Assembly (NCBI GenBank): GCA_963763085.1
Contig: CAVXNB010000004.1
Coordinates: forward strand, 806,001 to 870,000
Length of the DNA: 64,000 nucleotides
Direction of reading: 5' to 3'
Origin: CAVXNB01 sp963763085
Lineage (GTDB): Bacteria > Actinomycetota > Acidimicrobiia > Acidimicrobiales > Bog-793
Position 1 is the first letter of the stretch, and the number at the start of each line of letters is the position of its first letter. Below are positions 1-8,506 of this stretch, piece after piece. A program made the position numbers and the translations under genes. A model generated the notes under the pieces. It was not told the DNA's origin. It saw only the letters and a list, made by a program, of their open reading frames with translations, and did not search any database.

Positions 1-180
1 ATCGTCGATCAACGTGACGCCTTTGGCCACGTAGGCGGCGTCGTCGAGCAGTGACCCGGCGCCGGCGCCGGCCTGGATGGCGACGGTGGCGCCGGTCGCT
101 GTGATCCTTGTTGCGACGTCGGGGACGAGCGCGACCCTCCGCTCGCCGGGCGTTGTCTCGCTCGGAATCCCCACTTGCAT
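1..180 (-). CDS. pntA: NAD(P) transhydrogenase subunit alpha, N-terminal fragment
   Basis: The minus strand opens with ATG at 180 and runs off the left edge after 60 codons. It reads MQVGIPSETTPGERRVALVP, then a stretch ending in AGAGAGSLLDDAAY. This is the opening signature shared by PntA and alanine dehydrogenases, where a lysine or serine follows the first proline and GERRVALVP is nearly invariant. PntA forms the soluble NAD(H)-binding part of the proton-translocating transhydrogenase, which moves hydride between NADH and NADP+. Alanine dehydrogenase is the alternative; the ETTPGERRVALVPDV wording and the GAxxxVxxGAGxG pattern favour PntA. Only about 15% of the protein is visible. Confidence 0.8.
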   Translation of the reverse strand, partial: MQVGIPSETTPGERRVALVPDVATRITATGATVAIQAGAGAGSLLDDAAYVAKGVTLIDD

Positions 181-263
181 GCGAGGGGTCTAGCAAATGT
201 GGGCCCCACCGGTCGACATCGCAGGTCGCGCCGTCGACGGGCACGGCACTAACGTCGTTGGCC

Positions 264-1193
264 GTGCCTACCGCCATTCTCGCTCCCGGCGTCGTCGAGA
301 TCGACACTCTCCTGGGGGGCTGGGAGAAGCTCACTGCCGGCTATCTCATCGGCGGCCCGCGGCCCGTCCTCGTCGAGACGGGCAGCCAGAGCTCGATCGA
401 GGTTCTGCTCGCCGCTCTGACCGAGCTCGGCGTTGACGCCGGGGAACTCGCCGGCGTGGTCGTGACCCACATCCACCTCGACCATGCCGGGGGCGTGGGC
501 GACGTGGCCCGCGCGTTTCCCGACGCGGCGGTGTACGTGCACGAGAAGGGAGCGCGGCACCTCGTCGACCCTACGCGCCTCGTGCGGTCGGCCGAAATGG
601 TCTACGGACCGCTCCTCGACTCGCTCTACGGCCGCCTCGATCCGACGCCGACCGAACGTGTTCACGTCCTGTACGACGGCGACGAGATCGACCTCGGTGA
701 CGGCAGGAGCCTCCGGGCGATCGACTCGCCCGGGCATGCCAAGCATCATCTCGGATTGCTCGACTCCGAGAGCGGGCTGCTGTTCGCCGGCGACGCCGTG
801 GGCGTACGCCTGCCGGACGGAGGTGGGCTGCGGCCCGCTACGCCGCCGCCCGACTTCGATCTCGACCTGGCACTGGCGTCCTTGCGGAGGTTCGCCGACG
901 AGAGGCCAACTGGGATCGCTCTGGCCCATTACGGCCTCGTGCCCGGCGACCCCCTGGAACTACTCGAGGAGGCCGACGCGACGCTCCGGAGCTGGGCCGA
1001 GGAGGCCGAGCGCGCGTGGCGTGGGGGGGAGGACATTGCGGGGGCGCTGCAGGCCCGTTTCGCTGATGGCCTGGACGGCATGGAACCCGAGCGCCGTCAG
1101 CGCCTCGAGACGTTGAACGGCGTCCACTCGAATGCTGCCGGCTTGCGCCGCTGGCTCGACCAGCGAGCCGGCGCAAAGCCCTCGGAGGCCTGA
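264..1193 (+). CDS. MBL-fold metallo-hydrolase
   Basis: A 309-residue metallo-beta-lactamase fold protein. The metal-binding motif THIHLDH is near residue 74, followed by the later ligands in DSPGHAKHH and FAGDAVG and a final LAHYG. The layout matches glyoxalase II/lactonase-type MBL hydrolases that cleave thioesters or lactones with two metal ions. The frame is open further upstream, but family similarity starts with VPTAILAPGVVEIDT, so GTG at 264 (or TTG at 258) is preferred. The C-terminal roughly 80 residues are a helical extension rich in Glu and Arg. It is divergent from the transhydrogenase gene and followed closely by the mutase gene. The substrate cannot be told from sequence. Confidence 0.8.
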   Translation: MPTAILAPGVVEIDTLLGGWEKLTAGYLIGGPRPVLVETGSQSSIEVLLAALTELGVDAGELAGVVVTHIHLDHAGGVGDVARAFPDAAVYVHEKGARHLVDPTRLVRSAEMVYGPLLDSLYGRLDPTPTERVHVLYDGDEIDLGDGRSLRAIDSPGHAKHHLGLLDSESGLLFAGDAVGVRLPDGGGLRPATPPPDFDLDLALASLRRFADERPTGIALAHYGLVPGDPLELLEEADATLRSWAEEAERAWRGGEDIAGALQARFADGLDGMEPERRQRLETLNGVHSNAAGLRRWLDQRAGAKPSEA

Positions 1194-1215
1194 CGGTCGC
1201 GGGGTCGTAGACTTG

Positions 1216-2934
1216 GTGGTCGTGGACGAGAGCGACGAAGCGGCGGCCTGGCGGGAGCTGTTCGGGTCCTCGGCGCTTCGCGACGTCGAGTTCGAGACCA
1301 TGTCGGGCATTCCGCTCGAACCGGTCTATGGCCCGTTCGGCTCGCCTGGGTCGACTGACGCGGGGCCCGGAACCGGTTCAGGGGCACGCCTGCCCGAAGG
1401 CGCCGACGCAGGGGCCCCCCTGCCCGGCCTGTACCCGTACACCCGGGGGCCGTATGCCTCGATGTACCGGTCGAAGCTCTGGACGATGCGCATGTTCGCC
1501 GGATTCGGGACGGCGGAGGACACGAATGTCCGATTCCGCGAGCTGCTCCGGTCCGGCAGCGACGGGCTTTCGGTCGCCTTCGACCTGCCGACATTGATGG
1601 GCCGCGACTCCGACGACCCGCTCGCCGAAGGCGAGGTCGGGCGCTGCGGCGTGGCGGTCGACACCCTCGCGGACGTCCACGACCTCTTCGCCGGCATCGA
1701 CCTCGGCGAGGTGACGACGTCGATGACGATCAACTCGCCGGCGGCGATCGTTCTCGCGATGTACGTCGCGGCCGCGGCCGATGCCGGCGTGCCGAGCCGG
1801 CGGTTGGGCGGGACGATTCAGAACGACATGCTGAAGGAGTACCAGGCGCAGAAGGAGTACGTCTTCCCGCCCCGCCCGTCGCTGCGGATCGTCACCGACA
1901 TGATCCGCTACTGCTCGTCGGAAATGCCGCAGTTTCATGCCGTTTCGGTCTCGGGCTACCACATCCGCGAGGCCGGATCGACGGCTGCCCAGGAGCTCGC
2001 GTTCACGCTCGCGAACGGGTTCGCCTACGTCGAGGCGGCGGTGGCGGCCGGGATGAAGGTGGACGAGTTCGCGCCGAGACTGAGTTTCTTCTTCAATGCG
2101 CACCTCGATTTCTTCGAGGAGATCGCGAAGTACAGAGCGGCGCGCAGGATCTGGGGCCGCTGGATGCGCGAGCGCTACGGCGCGCAACTGCCTCGCTCGA
2201 GCCAGCTCCGGTTCCATACCCAGACCGCCGGGGCGTCGCTGACCGCCCAGCAGCCCGAGGTGAACATCGTCCGCACCGCCATCGAGGCACTCGCCGGCGT
2301 GCTCGGCGGAACCCAGAGCCTGCACACGAACTCTATGGACGAGGTCTTCGCCCTGCCGACCGAGCGGGCGGCGCGCATCGCGCTGCGCACCCAGCAGGTG
2401 ATCGCCCACGAGACGGGCGTCACGAACGTCGCCGATCCCCTCGGAGGCTCCTGGTTCGTCGAGGCGCTGACCGACGAGCTGGAGCGGGAGGCAGAGGCCG
2501 TGTTCGCCTATCTCGACGAGCTCGGTGAGGGATCGTTGCTCGAAGGGGTCTATCTCGGGATCGACCAGGGTTACTTCCAGGGCGAGATCGCCGACGCCGC
2601 CTACGTCTTCGAGCGCAAGGTGAGCTCAGGCCGACGTGTCGTGGTGGGTGTGAACGCCTACCCGGAGGGCAACGAGGAAGACCCGCCGCCGACGCTTCGC
2701 ATCGGTCAGGAAGTCGAAGATCTGCAAGCGAAACGGCTTTCCGATGTGCGCCGCAGCCGCTCAGCCGACGCCGTCGAGGCTGCGCTGGCGCGGGTGCGCG
2801 AGGACGCCCGCGATCCGACCTGCAACCTGATGGAGTCGATCGGCCAGGCGGTTCGGGCCTTTGCGACGGTTGGGGAGATAATGGGTGCCATGGCGGCGGT
2901 GTTCGGTCGTTGGCAGGAATCGCCCAAGATCTGA
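1216..2934 (+). CDS. Methylmalonyl-CoA mutase family, large (substrate-binding TIM-barrel) subunit
   Basis: A protein of about 570 residues matching the alpha or large subunit of acyl-CoA mutases that use adenosylcobalamin to rearrange the carbon skeleton of CoA thioesters. Seen are LWTMRMFAGFGTAEDTN, the SVAFDLPTLMG segment, TSMTINSPAAI, GGTIQNDMLKEY and the late SLHTNSMDE and ANVADPLGG-type blocks. The C-terminal B12-binding domain (DxHxxG) is absent and the protein stops after the barrel. A small subunit must therefore be encoded elsewhere, as in two-gene mutases. MYRSKLW at the substrate mouth is compatible with methylmalonyl-CoA, but isobutyryl- or ethylmalonyl-CoA cannot be excluded. 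The start is uncertain: GTG 1216 or 1222 are the best choices. Confidence 0.9.
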   Translation: MVVDESDEAAAWRELFGSSALRDVEFETMSGIPLEPVYGPFGSPGSTDAGPGTGSGARLPEGADAGAPLPGLYPYTRGPYASMYRSKLWTMRMFAGFGTAEDTNVRFRELLRSGSDGLSVAFDLPTLMGRDSDDPLAEGEVGRCGVAVDTLADVHDLFAGIDLGEVTTSMTINSPAAIVLAMYVAAAADAGVPSRRLGGTIQNDMLKEYQAQKEYVFPPRPSLRIVTDMIRYCSSEMPQFHAVSVSGYHIREAGSTAAQELAFTLANGFAYVEAAVAAGMKVDEFAPRLSFFFNAHLDFFEEIAKYRAARRIWGRWMRERYGAQLPRSSQLRFHTQTAGASLTAQQPEVNIVRTAIEALAGVLGGTQSLHTNSMDEVFALPTERAARIALRTQQVIAHETGVTNVADPLGGSWFVEALTDELEREAEAVFAYLDELGEGSLLEGVYLGIDQGYFQGEIADAAYVFERKVSSGRRVVVGVNAYPEGNEEDPPPTLRIGQEVEDLQAKRLSDVRRSRSADAVEAALARVREDARDPTCNLMESIGQAVRAFATVGEIMGAMAAVFGRWQESPKI

Positions 2935-3055
2935 ACGCGACCGCCGGCGAGGATCGATTCGACGGGCGTGCGCACGGCGCTCGGCCACGCCTACGGTGGG
3001 AGACCGAAGTTCTTCGCAATGTGGGTGCCCGGGAGTTCCGGGCCTTGAGGAGGTC

Positions 3056-3253
3056 ATGATGCGCGTCGTCGTCGACTACGACCTTTGCGAGTCCAACGCC
3101 GTCTGCATGGGCATCCTGCCCGAGGTCTTCGAGGTCCGCGACGACGACTTCCTGTACGTGCTGAACGAGCACCCGCCGGAGGAGTACCGCGAGCGTCTGA
3201 TGCAAGCGGTCGCCTCCTGTCCGAAGCAGGCCATCTCGGTCGTCGAGGACTGA
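3056..3253 (+). CDS. Ferredoxin, [3Fe-4S] type
   Basis: A 65-residue acidic ferredoxin with three cysteines only: C11, C17 and C55 in a Cys-x5-Cys...Cys-Pro arrangement (DLCESNAVC and SCPKQAI). This is the pattern of single-cluster [3Fe-4S] ferredoxins that feed electrons to cytochromes P450 or other oxygenases; the position usually occupied by the fourth ligand is Asn14. A GGAGG-type ribosome site lies about 5 bases upstream of the ATG at 3056, and a second ATG follows at once. It lies between the mutase gene and gltX on the same strand. No P450 is encoded in the window, so its redox partner is unknown. Confidence 0.88.
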   Translation: MMRVVVDYDLCESNAVCMGILPEVFEVRDDDFLYVLNEHPPEEYRERLMQAVASCPKQAISVVED

Positions 3254-3288
3254 GACCCGTCGCGCCGCGGCGCCGGTAGCCTCGCACG

Positions 3289-4758
3289 GTGTCCAGCGAG
3301 CAGATCGGCGAGGTGACACCGGGTCGGCCGGTCCGCGACCGGATCGCGCCCTCCCCGACCGGATACTTCCACGTCGGCGGTGCCCGTACTGCCCTCTACA
3401 ACTGGTGCTTCGCACGGCGCCACGAGGGCGCGTTCGTCCTGCGCATCGAGGACACCGACTCCGAGCGGAACAAGGAGGAGTGGGTCGGCGGGATCCTGTC
3501 CGCACTGTCGTGGCTCGGGATCGACTGGGACGAGGGCCCTTATCGCCAGTCGGAGCGCGGGGATCTCTACCGGTCGGCACTCGACGAGCTCTGGTCCGGT
3601 GACTATCTGTACGCCTGCGACTGCACCCGGGAGATCGTGCTAGAGCGGACGAAGGAGAACCCGACGCCGGGCTACGACGGCTTCTGCCGCGGCCGGGGAC
3701 TCGAGCGGGGGCCCGGACGGGCGCTGCGCTTCAAGGTTCCCCGTGAAGGTGTGACGGTGGTGGAGGATGTGATTCGGGGGGAGGTCCGTTTCTCGAATTC
3801 GACGATCGACGACTTCGTGGTCGCGAAGTCCAACGGCGATCCGCTCTTCGTGCTCGCCGGCGTCGTCGACGACCGGGAAATGCGGATCAGTCACGTGATC
3901 CGCGCCGAGGAGCACCTCCCGACGACACCGAAGGCCGTCATGCTGTGGGAGGCGCTCGGGGCCGAGCGAATCCCGCTGCCCGTATACGCGCACCTGCCTG
4001 TGCTCGTGAACGAAAAACGGCAAAAGATCTCGAAGCGCCGAGACCGCGTCGCCATCGAGGACTACCGGGCGCAGGGCTTCCTGCCAGAAGCGATGGTGAA
4101 CTACCTGGCGTTGCTCGGCTGGAGCCCGGGCGACGGACGCGAGTTCTTCACCCTTGACGAGCTCGTGGCGGAGTTCGACCTCAGCCACGTCAACCATTCA
4201 CCCGCATTCTTCGACGAGCAGAAGCTGCTTCATTTCAACGGCGTCTATCTCCGCGCTCTTCCGGTCGAGGAGTTCACCGAGCGCTGCCGGCGGTGGGCGT
4301 CCGAGGACGCCAATGTGAAGGTCGAAGCCGAGTTCGCATCGGCTGAGTTCGCGAAGCTCGCCCCGCTCGTGCAGGAACGGGCGACCACCCTCGCGGAGGC
4401 GGCGCGCTTCGTGGAGTTCTACTTCGCACCCGAGTTCGTCATCGAACCGGAGTCCTTCGAGAAGGCGATCGCCCGCGACCCCGAAGCCCGCTCGATCCTG
4501 GCAGAGGCCCGGGAGCGATTGGAGAACACCGAGTTCGCGGCGGCCTCGCTGAAGACCGAGATCCAACGGCTCGGAGAGGAGCACGGGCGCAAGCTCGGGA
4601 AGGTTCAAGCGCCCATCCGGGTGGCGACGCTGGGGCGTACCGTCGGCCTGCCGCTCTTCGAGTCGCTCGAGATCCTCGGGCGCGCCCGGACGCTCGAGCG
4701 CCTCGACGCCGCCATCCGGCGACTGGACGGGTCGGGGGCGGCAGGGGCGGCCGTCTAG
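3289..4758 (+). CDS. gltX: Glutamyl-tRNA synthetase
   Basis: A 489-residue class I synthetase, normal length for GltX, charging tRNA-Glu in the cytoplasm. The HIGH-like motif is HVGGARTAL near residue 26 within SPTGYFHVGG, and the KMSKS-like loop is KISKR near residue 246. Other family blocks are LRIEDTD, YDGFCRGRG and the helical anticodon-binding C-terminus. The start is GTG 3289, 35 bases after the ferredoxin stop. tRNA-Gln and tRNA-Glu genes follow within 4 kb. In actinobacteria a single non-discriminating GltX commonly also charges tRNA-Gln for later amidation by GatCAB; whether that holds here is inference. Confidence 0.97.
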   Translation: MSSEQIGEVTPGRPVRDRIAPSPTGYFHVGGARTALYNWCFARRHEGAFVLRIEDTDSERNKEEWVGGILSALSWLGIDWDEGPYRQSERGDLYRSALDELWSGDYLYACDCTREIVLERTKENPTPGYDGFCRGRGLERGPGRALRFKVPREGVTVVEDVIRGEVRFSNSTIDDFVVAKSNGDPLFVLAGVVDDREMRISHVIRAEEHLPTTPKAVMLWEALGAERIPLPVYAHLPVLVNEKRQKISKRRDRVAIEDYRAQGFLPEAMVNYLALLGWSPGDGREFFTLDELVAEFDLSHVNHSPAFFDEQKLLHFNGVYLRALPVEEFTERCRRWASEDANVKVEAEFASAEFAKLAPLVQERATTLAEAARFVEFYFAPEFVIEPESFEKAIARDPEARSILAEARERLENTEFAAASLKTEIQRLGEEHGRKLGKVQAPIRVATLGRTVGLPLFESLEILGRARTLERLDAAIRRLDGSGAAGAAV

Positions 4759-4868
4759 CCCGGCACGGCCGGCGACGCCTGAGAGGCCGCGGACGCCGCA
4801 AGCACATAGAATCCGGCCCTTGTCAGGGGGGAGGGACGGAGATCTTTTTCGGGCTGGGACTGTTCAAA

Positions 4869-5477
4869 TTGGTCTGGCGTTTGTTCGCGCTCGTCGTGTT
4901 GGCGGCGGTGGTTCTGCTCGTCGTCTCGGCGGTGCAGGTCGTGATGGCATCCCGGGCGAGTCCGGCCGCATCTGCCGTCGGACCGGCCAGCGCCGTCATC
5001 GTCGTCGGGACCCCGACCGGCCGGAAAGAAGCGACGGGACAGCTCGCCGCTCGTTGCGCGCAGGCGCTAGTGCTCTGGTCAGCGCGTCGGGCATCGGTCG
5101 TCATCACTACCGGCGGCGCCGCGACGAGCGGAGCGCCGACGGAAGCGTCGCTCGCGGGCGCCTGGCTGCTCTCTCACGGGCTGCCGGCACGTGCTCTCGA
5201 GAGAGTGCCGGACCCGAACCTCGGCTCGGGATTGGCCACGATCGCGAAGCGCTACGGAAAGAGTGCCGGGGATCGCACGATCATCGTGGGCGCGCCCGTG
5301 CAGGCTCTGTGGCTCAGGGGGTTGGCCTCAGATGAGGGGCTCGACGCGCAGTTCTCGCCGGCGTCGGCATCGAAGAACAGCTTGCTCACCGACGTCGGCC
5401 AGGTCTGGTACCAGGCGGTCGCAGTCGGGCTCGGGAGGATCGTCGGCTTCGATCAAACGCAGGGATTCGGGACGTAG
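4869..5477 (+). CDS. YdcF/SanA-like (DUF218) membrane-anchored protein
   Basis: About 200 residues with an N-terminal hydrophobic helix (LFALVVLAAVVLLVVSAVQVV) and then a Rossmann-like DUF218 domain: AVIVVGTPTGRKEATGQLAARCAQAL, VVITTGG, EASLAGAWLLSHGLPARAL and RTIIVGAPVQALWL. DUF218 proteins (YdcF, SanA, ElyC) are envelope-associated and poorly characterised; some affect cell-wall or vancomycin sensitivity. The frame extends upstream to include GLGLFK, typical of the family N-terminus, so the true start may be a non-ATG codon near 4839-4860 rather than TTG 4869. The gene is followed by tRNA-Gln. Confidence 0.72.
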   Translation: MVWRLFALVVLAAVVLLVVSAVQVVMASRASPAASAVGPASAVIVVGTPTGRKEATGQLAARCAQALVLWSARRASVVITTGGAATSGAPTEASLAGAWLLSHGLPARALERVPDPNLGSGLATIAKRYGKSAGDRTIIVGAPVQALWLRGLASDEGLDAQFSPASASKNSLLTDVGQVWYQAVAVGLGRIVGFDQTQGFGT

Positions 5478-5537
5478 CGACGGCTCGCCTCGCCCTTCGG
5501 TCACGAGAGCCGGGCCTGTTACGATGACCACGCCCAT

Positions 5538-5609
5538 TCGGGGGTGGTGTAATCGGCAACACGGCAGGTTCTGGCCCTGTAATTAGGGGTTCGAGTCCTC
5601 TCCCCCGAG
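5538..5609 (+). tRNA. tRNA-Gln (anticodon CTG)
   Basis: A cloverleaf folds by eye. The acceptor stem TCGGGGG (5538-5544) pairs with CCCCCGA (5602-5608). The anticodon arm GCAGG/CCTGT encloses a TTCTGGC loop with anticodon CTG. The T arm is GAGTCC-compatible with loop TTCGAGT, and G5609 is the discriminator. It reads glutamine codon CAG. No CCA is encoded. It follows the DUF218 gene on the same strand. Confidence 0.93.
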
Positions 5610-5622
5610 CTTCATCCCGGGA

Positions 5623-5649
5623 GGCAATGCCGCCGATCGGCGGCTTGCC
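5623..5649. terminator. Stem-loop between tRNA-Gln and a convergent gene
   Basis: GCCGCC GATC GGCGGC (5629-5644) is a perfect inverted repeat, extended by GGCAA and TTGCC with a one-base bulge. It lies between the tRNA-Gln end and the stop codon of the minus-strand DUF2993 gene, the right place for a bidirectional terminator, though there is no T-tract. Confidence 0.55.
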
Positions 5650-5658
5650 CCCCGGCGT

Positions 5659-6246
5659 TCAGGTGCCCCCCTTCGCCGATGGCGACTGCAGCGCCGGCGG
5701 GAGGGTGGTCGTCGTGCACGTCAGGATGATGTTGGCGCCGCTGACCTGCGCAGACCCGACGCAGGGGACGAGCGAGCTGTAGGGGACGCTGAAGACGAAG
5801 CTCCCGAAGGTGATCTGCACTCGGCCCGACCCGGCCTCGACCGATCCCCTCAGCCCGGACGCGAGCGTATCCAGCCCCGCGAGCGCGCCATAACCGGCGG
5901 CTCTGAGCATCTCGGCGACGCCAACGGTCACTGTGATCGTGGCGCTGGAGAGGCCGAGCAACTTCACCGAGCCGTGCAGCAGGGAGGTCCGGCTGAGCTT
6001 CAGGTTGTGAACCGTCACGTCGACCGAACGAAGAGTCAGGCTGCCGTCGGCAACGTGTGTCACGTGAGCATGAATCTCATGGACGGTCCCCGAGACCGCC
6101 AGCACTACGAGGAACGGTGACGAGGAGATGGTGACGGTGGCATGAGACCCTGGAACGCGCTGCTCGATGCGAGACGCGATGTCGGCCTCGGTGTGCCGGA
6201 TCGCGATCGGGTCTGCGACCAGCACGGCGACGCCCAGCAGGACCAC
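5659..6246 (-). CDS. LmeA-like/DUF2993 lipid-binding domain protein
   Basis: About 195 residues with an N-terminal hydrophobic anchor (VVLLGVAVLVAD) and one DUF2993 domain. Seen are ADIASRIEQRVPGSHATVTISSSPFLV, a Thr/Val-rich beta region, and a final pair of cysteines in LVPCVGSAQ and IILTC. In mycobacteria the family member LmeA is a periplasmic phospholipid-binding protein needed for lipoglycan maturation; the role here is not known. The GTG at 6246 gives a short anchor. The frame continues upstream through VRKLIVALVIVVV to a stop at 6297, so the true start may be a rare codon near 6279-6288. It is downstream of the mycothiol-type gene on the same strand. Confidence 0.72.
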   Translation of the reverse strand: MVLLGVAVLVADPIAIRHTEADIASRIEQRVPGSHATVTISSSPFLVVLAVSGTVHEIHAHVTHVADGSLTLRSVDVTVHNLKLSRTSLLHGSVKLLGLSSATITVTVGVAEMLRAAGYGALAGLDTLASGLRGSVEAGSGRVQITFGSFVFSVPYSSLVPCVGSAQVSGANIILTCTTTTLPPALQSPSAKGGT

Positions 6247-6333
6247 GACGATGACGAGCGCAACGATGAGCTTGCGGACTGTGCGCAGGTCAGGTCACCA
6301 CCGGTAGCTTGGCCGCTCGCGTTTCGCGCGGCC

Positions 6334-7083
6334 TCAGGCGCGGATGACCTCCTGAAAGCGCTCGGGGATCTGCCGATCACCGAAAGTCTCCAGCCGCTCT
6401 GCCGGCAAGCGACCCCAGATCCAGCAGGCGAGGTCGAACGCTTCGCCTCGAAGTGCGGCGTCGGCCTTGGCGTGCTCGCGGGTCAGCGCCACCGCGCCCG
6501 GGCGCGAGTCGAGCGTCCACTCCGCACCGGAGACGTCCGTGGCGTGGAGGTGGAGGGAGCCGCCGAGTCCGGTCTCGAGGAGCTGTGTCTCGAACCGCGG
6601 GAAGAAGATCTCGAAGAATTCTGCAACGGTATCGGCGGAAACTTCGGGATCGCCTTCAGCCGGCTCGGAGCCGTGTGCCAGCTCGATGTCAACTCGGTGG
6701 ATCAGGGTCTCGTGTGCTATACGGCGAAACCAGAAGCTCACCGGGCCTGGGCTGTCAGCGGTCCAGTTCCACACCAGTGCGTCGCCGTCGGCGGCGGTGA
6801 GGGCGGCCAGCATGGCCGTGCGCTGCTCAGCGAACCACGGAATGAGCGCGGCTCCGTCCGGTGCAGGCGGGAGCTCACTGGAATCCGGAGCTTTGGTGCG
6901 CTGGTTCGTGACGACGAAGGCCACACGGCTGTGGATGAAGCCCAGATGCTGCACGAGGCGTGCGACGTCCCAACCCGGACACGTGGGCACCGGCGTGTCG
7001 AGCGGAACGGCGCCACTCGAAGCGGCGACGAGAAAGCGGCTGGACTCGAGGTCGACGGCGTCCAGAGCCGTGTCACGATCCAT
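6334..7083 (-). CDS. Maleylpyruvate isomerase family mycothiol-dependent enzyme (DinB-like)
   Basis: A 249-residue protein with the N-terminal MDMPI/DinB-like helical bundle (residues 1-150) and the C-terminal MDMPI_C domain. Recognisable pieces are VPTCPGWDVARLVQHLGFIH near residue 32, a conserved HETLIHRVDIELA at about 123-135 with His and Asp in the usual metal or thiol site, and a late ALRGEAFDLACWIWGR. The TIGR03083 family is found in mycothiol-producing actinobacteria and supports the taxonomic reading. Its reaction here is unknown, since most members are uncharacterised. It starts with ATG at 7083 and heads toward the DUF2993 gene. Confidence 0.88.
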   Translation of the reverse strand: MDRDTALDAVDLESSRFLVAASSGAVPLDTPVPTCPGWDVARLVQHLGFIHSRVAFVVTNQRTKAPDSSELPPAPDGAALIPWFAEQRTAMLAALTAADGDALVWNWTADSPGPVSFWFRRIAHETLIHRVDIELAHGSEPAEGDPEVSADTVAEFFEIFFPRFETQLLETGLGGSLHLHATDVSGAEWTLDSRPGAVALTREHAKADAALRGEAFDLACWIWGRLPAERLETFGDRQIPERFQEVIRA

Positions 7084-7250
7084 GAGCCCAGTCTGCCGCC
7101 CGGCGGCTCGTGGTGCACCTCGGCCCGTAGCGGCCGATCGGCCGCAGTCTCGGTTGAGCGCTGGGGACTAACATGATCAAGCTCCGCTGGCGGGTCGGCC
7201 AGCCGGAGTCCTGCGGAGCGGAGCGTGGTCGGGAACCGCGCTCCACGCAC

Positions 7251-7323
7251 GGCCCCATCGTCTAGAGGCCTAGGACACCACCCTCTCAAGGTGGAGACAC
7301 GGGTTCGAATCCCGTTGGGGCTG
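7251..7323 (+). tRNA. tRNA-Glu (anticodon CTC)
   Basis: The acceptor stem GGCCCCA (7251-7257) pairs with TGGGGCT (7316-7322). The D arm is GTCTAGAGGCCTAGGAC, the anticodon arm CCACC-CTCTCAA-GGTGG has anticodon CTC, the T arm is CGGG-TTCGAAT-CCCG, and G7323 is the discriminator. It reads GAG. Everything from this gene to about 20 kb looks accessory, so its 3' end is a plausible integration point. Confidence 0.95.
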
Positions 7324-7596
7324 CTCTCTTGAAAGACCAGGTCAACGGCCATATCTGAGCAACGATGCTGAAAAGTGTTTGCTCCCCGCCAACCATCTCG
7401 CCAACACACCTGGCGGTTCGAGGTTCACGCGTGCCTTCACGCCGTTGAGAGCCATCCCAATGGTGCCGAAGCGCCTCAGGTCAAAGTTGCAAGCGCAGCC
7501 TCCCTCGCAATGCGCTCCGGTTCCGGCGTTGTGGGGCACCCCAAGTAGCTTGGGCACGTGACTTTCGGGGCGGCGTGATAAGGGACGGCTGACTCC
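7324..7596. other. Non-coding stretch after tRNA-Glu; paired CGCCAAC motif
   Basis: No convincing gene. It contains two CGCCAAC heptamers at 7387 and 7399, 12 bases apart. The same spacing recurs at 12022/12034 and, 11 apart, at 10218/10229. The last 20 bases serve as leader for the next acetyltransferase gene. Confidence 0.4.
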
Positions 7597-8178
7597 ATGA
7601 AAGTGAGTGTGCACCCGACGACGGCGGATCGCTGGAGCGACCTCGTGGAAGTCTTCGGCCGGCGCGGTGACGATCCCGGTTGGTGCTGGTGTCAGCAGTT
7701 CCTCCGTGCCCCCACCGAGCGCCAGCCTGAGGCCGCTGACAACCGTGCGGCACTGCACGCGGAGATCGCGCGGGCCGTGATACCGCCGGGGCTGATCGTG
7801 TACGTCGACGTCCACCCCGCCGGGTGGACCCGGATCGGACCGCGATCAGGCTTCCCCGGCGTCAACGGCAACAGGTCCTTGGCGCGCGTCCTCGAAGGGG
7901 ATGGCTCTGCGACTTGGTGGGTGACCTGCTTCGCCGTCGCCCGTCCGTACCGGGAAGCCGGGGTAGCCTCGGCCATGCTGCGGGCTGCCGTCGAGTTCGC
8001 TCGGGACCACGGTGCCGCAGCCGTGGAGGGTCACCCCGTCGACGTGGCTGGGCTCCGCGCCGACCGGGTGGCGGCGTCTGCTCTTTACACCGGGACGAAG
8101 GCGCTGTTCGTCGCTGCCGGCTTCGTCGAGGTCGCCCGCACGTACCCGACGAGACCCGTGATGAGGCGCGTGCTGTGA
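7597..8178 (+). CDS. GNAT family N-acetyltransferase
   Basis: A 193-residue GCN5-related acetyltransferase expected to move acetyl from acetyl-CoA to an amine. The family core is WWVTCFAVARPYREAGVASAMLRAAVEFARDHGAAAVEGHPVD; the acetyl-CoA pyrophosphate loop is degenerate (YREAGVA in place of RxxGxG/A). CWCQQFLRAP near residue 30 is typical of a common environmental subgroup with a W-C-W-C-like signature, which the duplicated GNAT genes at 8507 and 18352 also show (GGCWCAPN). The substrate is unknown. It is the first gene after tRNA-Glu. Confidence 0.82.
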   Translation: MKVSVHPTTADRWSDLVEVFGRRGDDPGWCWCQQFLRAPTERQPEAADNRAALHAEIARAVIPPGLIVYVDVHPAGWTRIGPRSGFPGVNGNRSLARVLEGDGSATWWVTCFAVARPYREAGVASAMLRAAVEFARDHGAAAVEGHPVDVAGLRADRVAASALYTGTKALFVAAGFVEVARTYPTRPVMRRVL

Positions 8179-8506
8179 CGACATAGGCAAGGAGTCCTAA
8201 GAACTCACGGATCCGACCACACGCCCATCAAAGTGGCATCGCGAGTCTCCGCCGCCGACCCGGCGGTCGGGGGCAAAGCTGGCACCTTCGGTTGACGGAA
8301 TATGGGGACAGCTGCCTGGGACACCTGGTCCGGCGCGGCGGCAAGATGGTGACGTGCCTAGCGATATACCAGTCGTGACGCTCTCCGACGGCCTTCCCGA
8401 GCCACCATGAAGACGTCGTAGCTGCGTCAGAGGCTTCGAACGCCGCCTTGGGAGCCAACCGCAGCCCATCGTGCTCGCACCGAGCGCTCTGGCATCGACT
8501 GCGCGG
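8179..8506. other. Intergenic stretch before the first duplicated acetyltransferase
   Basis: No supported gene on either strand. From 8421 onward the sequence is the start of the 755-bp direct repeat; before that I see no recognisable signal. Confidence 0.4.
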
